A stretch of DNA of 64,000 nucleotides from Longilinea arvoryzae. Lineage in GTDB: Bacteria; Chloroflexota; Anaerolineae; Anaerolineales; Anaerolineaceae. Shown piece after piece: positions 59,099 to 64,000 of the stretch. Under the pieces are notes generated by a model, which saw nothing but the letters and a program-made list of their open reading frames with translations, did not search any database and was not told the origin of the DNA. Position 1 is the stretch's first letter; each line of letters starts with the position of its first letter. The stretch is taken from assembly GCF_001050235.1 (NCBI RefSeq), contig NZ_DF967972.1, positions 1,254,475-1,318,474 of the forward strand. Reading direction: 5' to 3'. The position numbers and the translations under genes are program-made.

Positions 59099-60097
59099 TC
59101 AGTCGATATTGACGCTGCCCGAACCGATGTCTTCGATGCGGATGAGGATGCGTTGAGCGGCGCTGGCGTAGCCGGAGGTTTCCCACACGCCTTCATCGCC
59201 GTCGCCTTTTTCCACCTGGTTCAACTTGCCCGGCAGGTTCAGGCTGCCGGAACCGCTGCCCAGCACCTCGACGCGGTATTCGGCGCCCGCCGGAAGCTGA
59301 AGATGGATCGAGCCGCTGCCGCCGTCCGCGCTCAGGGTCAGGCTGGTGTCGGCCGGCAGGGTGACATTCAAACTGCCCGAGCCACCTTCGAACTCGGCAT
59401 CATAGGCCTGGCCGGATTCCGGCAGGGACACGACAAAGCTGCCCGAGGCGACATCCACGCGCAGGCGTTCCATCTGCAGCCGGCTGAGATCGGCATCCGT
59501 GGATCCGGATCCGCCTTGCAGGGTAAGGTCGAGCGGAAGGTCCGGGCTGAGGGAGACATCCCAGCGGGTGGGCAGGGTGGTGAAACCCCAATTGAACATG
59601 CCCGTGTTTGGACGTTTGCGCAGCACGATGCTCTTGTCGCTGCCGCTGCCGCTGGCGCTGAATTCCATCGCGCCGAAGGTGGTCACGTTGGCTTGAATCA
59701 GGTCCGTCGAGCCGGACAGCGCATCGATGGTCACCGGATCGGATGCGACATCGATGAGCACGTTGGCCTGCCGCGCCGCGCCGATGGGCTCACTGTACTT
59801 TTCCTGAATGACCTGCGAAGTGGGCAGGTTGAGACCGACTCTGGGCCCCGCTACCAGGATGAAGATGACCACACCCACCATCAGCAGACCAATCAGGCCG
59901 CTGGCCAGGGTGGAGCGCCGCCCGAACAGGATCTCCAGGCCGAAGGCTACCAGCAGCAGGGGCCATAATGCGAGCAAAGCTTCCACGTTGGCCGTGGTGA
60001 TGATATTGAGGTTGGAAAGTAACAAAATGACGCCGACGCCGATCAATAGAATCGGCCAGAAAAGAGAATGTTGCCGCGGACTTTCTGGGGTATTCAT
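59099..60097 (-). CDS. Membrane protein with LiaF/DUF5668-like N-terminus and DUF4097-like beta domain
   Basis: 332 residues from ATG 60097 (AGGAG 7 nt upstream). The N-terminal part has two or three spans, including LFWPILLIGVGVILLLSNL and LLALWPLLLVAFGLEILFG, typical of the DUF5668/LiaI-LiaF-TM region. The rest is a beta-helix-like repeat domain with recurring G-S-G-S turns (EFSASGSGSDKS, LTLQGGSGSTDADLS, EFEGGSGSLNVTLP, ADGGSGSIHLQLP, LGSGSGSLNLPG). This is the LiaF/DUF4097 plan found in envelope stress sensors. No two-component system is adjacent. Confidence 0.82.
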   Translation of the reverse strand: MNTPESPRQHSLFWPILLIGVGVILLLSNLNIITTANVEALLALWPLLLVAFGLEILFGRRSTLASGLIGLLMVGVVIFILVAGPRVGLNLPTSQVIQEKYSEPIGAARQANVLIDVASDPVTIDALSGSTDLIQANVTTFGAMEFSASGSGSDKSIVLRKRPNTGMFNWGFTTLPTRWDVSLSPDLPLDLTLQGGSGSTDADLSRLQMERLRVDVASGSFVVSLPESGQAYDAEFEGGSGSLNVTLPADTSLTLSADGGSGSIHLQLPAGAEYRVEVLGSGSGSLNLPGKLNQVEKGDGDEGVWETSGYASAAQRILIRIEDIGSGSVNID

Positions 60098-60287
60098 TTG
60101 CTTCTCCTGAAAAGGTTGGAACTTCACAACCGTTTTCCATATAAAGTATAAGAAGAATCCATACGTCGAGCAATCCCGGGAACCGGACCACCCAATGGAT
60201 CGTCTTGACTATGTAGATATACGTTCAAATGCCAGAGAAGTTGCATTCGCCAATGCAATGTGGAACGTTTTTCGGGGAGGAGAAGCC

Positions 60288-63200
60288 ATGAACACGAGGA
60301 GATTTCCGCTCTGGGCCAGGCTGCTGCTGGTCGTCCTGTTGGTGGGGACGCTGGCCGCCCTGGCCGTTTATTTTGCCAATTTGCCGGAGAACTTGAGCCA
60401 ACATGAGACCCTGGTCCTCGGGCAGAACCGCTGGGCTCCGGGCAGCGAGGCGCTGGTGCACGTGCTGGTGCGCGACAGCAGCAACGGCAGCCCGCTAGCG
60501 AACGCGCAGGTGGAAGCCCAGTTGAAACCCGCCGGGGGGCAGGTGTTCAGCGCGACCACGGATGCGCAGGGCTCGGCCGTGGTGCGCGTGCAGGTCCCGG
60601 CAGACGCCGCGCCGGAACAGACCCTGGTGGTGCGTACGCGCTCGGCGCTTGGGGCGGATGAGGTGGAGCAGAAAATCAGTGTGGAACGCGATTATCGCCT
60701 GTTCCTTTCCACCGATAAACCCATCTACCAGCCCGGACAGGTGATTCACCTGCGCGCGCTGGCCTTGAGCGCCTTCGACCTCTCGCCGGCAGACGGTCAG
60801 GAAGTGGAAGTGATCATCGCCGACGGCAAGGGCAACAAAGTCTTCCGCCAGAAGATCGACACCAGCGAATACGGGGCCGTCTGGACCGATTTTCAACTCG
60901 CCAGCGAGGTCAACACCGGGGATTACAAGATCAGCGCCGTGATGGGCGACACGACTTCCGAGAAAACCGTCAGCGTAGAGCATTACGCGCTGCCGAAGTT
61001 CGAGGTGACGTTGGATACCGAGCGGGACTACTATACGCCCGGTTCGGTGGTGCGCGGCACGCTGGAAGCGCGCTACTTCTTTGGAAAACCGGTCGCCAAC
61101 AGCCCGGTGCATCTCGAAGGCGCCACCTTCGACGTGCAGCGTAACCTGGAAGTGACCCTGGACGGCCAGACCGACGCCGAAGGCCGCTACACTTTCGAGT
61201 TTGCCCTGCCCGGCTACATCGCCGGCAGCGATCTGGATAACGGCCTGGGTACTTTCTACGTGCAGGCGGCGGTTACCGACCAGACCCAGCACAGTGAGAT
61301 CAGCAACCTCAGCCTGCCGGTGGCGGCCCGCGCCCTGGTCATCGAGGCCGTGCCGGAGAGCGGCGTGCTCAAGCCAGGCGTCGAGAATCTGCTGTATGTC
61401 ATGACCAGTTACCCGGACGGCAGCCCGGCGGATTGCGATCTGGTCTTGACGCTGAACAACGGCGGGACGGTGATGGACGCGCAAACCGGCGAATTTGGGG
61501 TGGCCGAACTGCGCTTTACCCCCACCGATCCGTACCAGGCGGTTCAAATCAACGCCAATGACTCGGCCGGCAACCGGGCGAGCGCGAATTTTTCGTTCAG
61601 CGGGACCTGGGAAGAGGAAAGCGTATTGCTGCGGCCGGACCAACCGGTCTACCGCGTCGGCGATACCATGAACCTGACCGTCCTGACCACGGCGCGGCAG
61701 GGCAGCGTGTACCTGGATATCGTTCGCGAGGGTCAGACGGTTTCGACACGCAGCCTGGAAATCCAGGACGGCCGGGCCGATGCTGCCGTGGATCTGACGC
61801 CGGATCTGTTCGGAACGCTGGAACTGCACGCCTATAAGATCCTGTCCTCAGGGTCGATCGTGCGCGATTCGCGCCTGGTGGCCGTCGAGAACCGCGCCGA
61901 TCTGGCGGTCAGCTTCGCCGCCGGACAGGAAACCTACCTGCCGGGCGATACGGCCAGTCTGGATTTGCGTGTGCAGGCGGCCGATACGCAGGGCGTTCAG
62001 GCAGCCGTGGGATTGGCCATCGTGGACGAATCGGTGTTTGCTCTGGCCGAACAGGATCCCGGTTTTGCCAAACTGTATTTCCTGCTGGAAAGCCAGCTTC
62101 TGGAGCCAAAGTACGACCTGCATGGTTTCAGTGTGCCGGATCTGATGATCGGCGTCCCTTCGAATAATCCCGATTTCAAGCGTGCGCTGGCCCGAACCGG
62201 GCAGGCGGCCATGGCTGCGGCTGTGCCGACCGGGCAGGCGTTTTCATTGCAGGTGGACACACGCACCGAACACATGCAGCAGGCCAATACGCTGCGGACG
62301 CGCTTCTTCAACGGTTTCAGCCTGGCGTTGTTCGGCGGCTGGATCCTGTTGGCGCTGGCGGTGGCATTTTTCAACGGGCGCAGGCTGGTTAGGGAAGGCC
62401 GGTTTGGGCGCGCAATCCTGGTGCTGGGCGGCACCTTGCTCGGGTTGGGGCTGATCAGCCTGATCATCCCCCTGGGCGAGAACGACCGATGGGTCAGCAC
62501 CTACTGGCAGCGCCTGGAGGTGATCATCGAAGCGCTCTTGAATCAGGCCAACCTGGTGGCGCTTGGCATCCTCGCGCTGATCGGGTTGATCGGATTGATC
62601 GTCGCGGCAGCCAGAAGCAAGGATGTTGACCTGGGCTGGCTGTTGGGCGGCGCAGCGCTCTCGTTCGGGATTTTGGTCCTCCTGAGCCTGTCGCTTCAAT
62701 TCATCGACCTGAACACGGGCGACGCGTGGGTCACGGTCCTGTTGATCACCGCGGCCGTCGTCCTCTTGCTTTACCCGTTGAGTTTTCTATTGCGTGCGGC
62801 CGGTTTCCTGTTGGAGCGCCGCGGTTGGGCATCCTTTGGGGCGCTGACGGTCGGTCTGGCACTGCTCGTGGTCAGCCTGCCGTTGGGCGCGATCACGATG
62901 ATGGGCGGAGGCGGCGCCATGGCGCCGGCCATGGTCGAACAAAAAGTAAACCGCGATATGGTGGGGGCCATCCCGCCAATGATGGCGCCCATGGCAACCC
63001 AGGCACCCATGGTCGAGGAAGCCGCGCCTGCGGGGACGGCCGAAAATACGACTGGCAGCGCTCAGGAAGCGCCGCGCCTTCGCCAGTACTTCCCGGAGAC
63101 CATGCTGTGGCTGCCGGATGCGGTGACCGATGCGAACGGCGATCTGCATCTGGACGTGCCGGTGGCCGACAGCATCACCACCTGGCGCATGACTGCCCTG

Positions 63201-64000
63201 GCTTCGAGCAAGGACGGCCGAATGGGCAGCATTTCAACACCGCTGGTTGTCTTCCAGGACTTCTTCATCGATCTCGATCTGCCGGCCGCGCTGACCGTTG
63301 GCGACGAAGTGGCCGTGCCGGTTGGCGTGTACAACTACCTGACCGAGGAGCAGACCGTTCGCCTGGAACTGCAGGCCGAAGATTGGTTCGAGTTGGTCGG
63401 CGAAGGCAGTCAGGAAATCAGCCTTCAGCCCAACGAAATCAACGTGGTGTACTTCCGGGTGCGGGCGCTGGACTTCGGTCCGCAGAGTTTCCAGGTGACT
63501 GCCTGGGGTTCGAAGATGTCGGACGCCATACGCAAACCGGTGACCGTTTACCCGAATGGCAAGTTGATCAGCGCCACGGCATCCGACCGCCTGGAAGCAG
63601 ACCTGCCCGCCGACCAGGCCGTGTTCATTCCGAACGAAGCGGTCGCCGGGACGCAGAAGCTGCTGGTCAAGATCTATCCTGGCATGGTCAGCCAGGTGGT
63701 GGAAGGGCTGGACAGCATCCTGCAGATGCCTTCCGGCTGCTTCGAACAGACTTCCTCGACCACCTACCCCAATGTCCTGGTGCTGGATTACCTGAAGAAC
63801 ACCCAGCAGCTCGCACCTGAAGTGCAGATGAAGGCTGAGGAATACATCAACCTGGGCTACCAGCGCCTGCTGACCTTCGAAGTGGCCGGTGGCGGTTTCT
63901 CGCTGTTCGGCGACGCGCCGGCTGACCGCATGTTGACGGCCTACGGACTGCAGGAGTTCAGCGACATGAGCCGCGTGCATTCGGTGGACGAGGCGCTCAT
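60288..64000 (+). CDS. Alpha-2-macroglobulin-family protein with inserted multispan membrane segment (right end cut)
   Basis: At least 1237 residues; the frame is still open at the window edge. GGAGGAGA lies just before the ATG. N-terminal signal anchor at residues about 9-28. Macroglobulin beta domains follow (residues about 40-640: YRLFLSTDKPIYQPGQVIHLRALAL, KFEVTLDTERDYYTPGSVV, QPVYRVGDTMNLTVL). Residues about 677-870 form six hydrophobic helices (e.g. FSLALFGGWILLALAVAFF, NLVALGILALIGLIGLIV). After a Met/Pro/Ala-rich stretch (about 873-915) the A2M core resumes (YFPETMLWLPDAVTDANGDLHL, TTWRMTALASS). The thioester motif C-F-E-Q is at 1151-1154 in PSGCFEQTSSTTYPN, so covalent trapping of proteases is possible. 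Bacterial A2Ms normally have one anchor only. Confidence 0.9.
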   Translation, partial: MNTRRFPLWARLLLVVLLVGTLAALAVYFANLPENLSQHETLVLGQNRWAPGSEALVHVLVRDSSNGSPLANAQVEAQLKPAGGQVFSATTDAQGSAVVRVQVPADAAPEQTLVVRTRSALGADEVEQKISVERDYRLFLSTDKPIYQPGQVIHLRALALSAFDLSPADGQEVEVIIADGKGNKVFRQKIDTSEYGAVWTDFQLASEVNTGDYKISAVMGDTTSEKTVSVEHYALPKFEVTLDTERDYYTPGSVVRGTLEARYFFGKPVANSPVHLEGATFDVQRNLEVTLDGQTDAEGRYTFEFALPGYIAGSDLDNGLGTFYVQAAVTDQTQHSEISNLSLPVAARALVIEAVPESGVLKPGVENLLYVMTSYPDGSPADCDLVLTLNNGGTVMDAQTGEFGVAELRFTPTDPYQAVQINANDSAGNRASANFSFSGTWEEESVLLRPDQPVYRVGDTMNLTVLTTARQGSVYLDIVREGQTVSTRSLEIQDGRADAAVDLTPDLFGTLELHAYKILSSGSIVRDSRLVAVENRADLAVSFAAGQETYLPGDTASLDLRVQAADTQGVQAAVGLAIVDESVFALAEQDPGFAKLYFLLESQLLEPKYDLHGFSVPDLMIGVPSNNPDFKRALARTGQAAMAAAVPTGQAFSLQVDTRTEHMQQANTLRTRFFNGFSLALFGGWILLALAVAFFNGRRLVREGRFGRAILVLGGTLLGLGLISLIIPLGENDRWVSTYWQRLEVIIEALLNQANLVALGILALIGLIGLIVAAARSKDVDLGWLLGGAALSFGILVLLSLSLQFIDLNTGDAWVTVLLITAAVVLLLYPLSFLLRAAGFLLERRGWASFGALTVGLALLVVSLPLGAITMMGGGGAMAPAMVEQKVNRDMVGAIPPMMAPMATQAPMVEEAAPAGTAENTTGSAQEAPRLRQYFPETMLWLPDAVTDANGDLHLDVPVADSITTWRMTALASSKDGRMGSISTPLVVFQDFFIDLDLPAALTVGDEVAVPVGVYNYLTEEQTVRLELQAEDWFELVGEGSQEISLQPNEINVVYFRVRALDFGPQSFQVTAWGSKMSDAIRKPVTVYPNGKLISATASDRLEADLPADQAVFIPNEAVAGTQKLLVKIYPGMVSQVVEGLDSILQMPSGCFEQTSSTTYPNVLVLDYLKNTQQLAPEVQMKAEEYINLGYQRLLTFEVAGGGFSLFGDAPADRMLTAYGLQEFSDMSRVHSVDEAL

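Noticed and set aside
60241..60258. TTGCATT-CGCC-AATGCAA palindrome before the A2M gene
   Set aside because: Only 7-bp arms and no promoter boxes placed around it; could be chance.
60495..61829. Minus-strand open frame of 444 codons
   Set aside because: Antisense to the alpha-2-macroglobulin gene; no domain is recognised.
62726..63820. Plus-strand open frame of 364 codons in another frame of the A2M gene
   Set aside because: The A2M frame is continuous there and carries the thioester motif; the alternative gives Arg/Gly-rich noise.

Overview
The window is GC-rich bacterial chromosomal DNA, densely packed with genes in short same-strand runs. Many genes overlap as ATGA. No rRNA, CRISPR array, prophage or intact insertion sequence is visible. 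The gene content points to a free-living anaerobic-type member of the Chloroflexota, probably Anaerolineae-like. It includes many lipoproteins and single-span proteins with Thr/Pro-rich tails, LytR-CpsA-Psr and MurJ wall/flippase functions, a roadblock-type regulator, alpha-2-macroglobulin, TerC and a GntR-PBP fusion. This assignment is inference, because no phylogenetic marker beyond polA, ychF and murJ is present.

Layout. 1-2.6 kb: glycerol-3-phosphate dehydrogenase (cut by the left edge), translationally coupled to an alkyl-DHAP-synthase-like FAD enzyme. 2.7-9.3 kb: GyrI-like and AraC regulators, an ABC exporter, a YtrA-type GntR/ABC operon with a 38-bp palindromic operator, and a CPBP protease. 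9.6-14.5 kb: a GntR-PBP fusion regulator, an alpha/alpha-toroid protein, a decayed nucleotidyltransferase, a zinc-ribbon protein and a small pyrophosphatase. 14.7-22.3 kb: YchF, tRNA-Leu(CAA), an ECF sigma factor with a membrane partner, an M23 lipoprotein, MurJ and a SagB-type oxidoreductase. 22.3-29.2 kb (minus): an apparent operon of a receiver/IS200-transposase-like fusion, DNA polymerase I and a TPR protein. 29.4-34.7 kb: UDP-ManNAc dehydrogenase, UDP-GlcNAc 2-epimerase, an MFS carrier and a glycosyltransferase, i.e. a surface-polysaccharide segment.

34.7-46.6 kb: a secreted M6 protease, lipoproteins, a phosphoribosyltransferase, a phosphodiesterase-like enzyme, a bactofilin-like membrane protein, a solute-binding lipoprotein and three tandem M42 aminopeptidases. 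46.7-50.2 kb: a chelatase gene whose two halves are joined by a classic A-run frameshift site, then an MFS carrier. 50.4-58 kb: Trm112, an LCP protein, two small paralogous membrane proteins with urocanase, a CBS protein and a glycosyltransferase. 58-64 kb: TerC, a DUF4097-like membrane protein and an alpha-2-macroglobulin running off the right edge.

The most unusual items are the receiver protein ending in a catalytically dead HUH/Y1 transposase fold next to polA, the alpha-2-macroglobulin with about six membrane helices inserted in its middle, the chlI/chlD frameshift site, and several families of purine-rich intergenic repeats that fold into long hairpins between genes.
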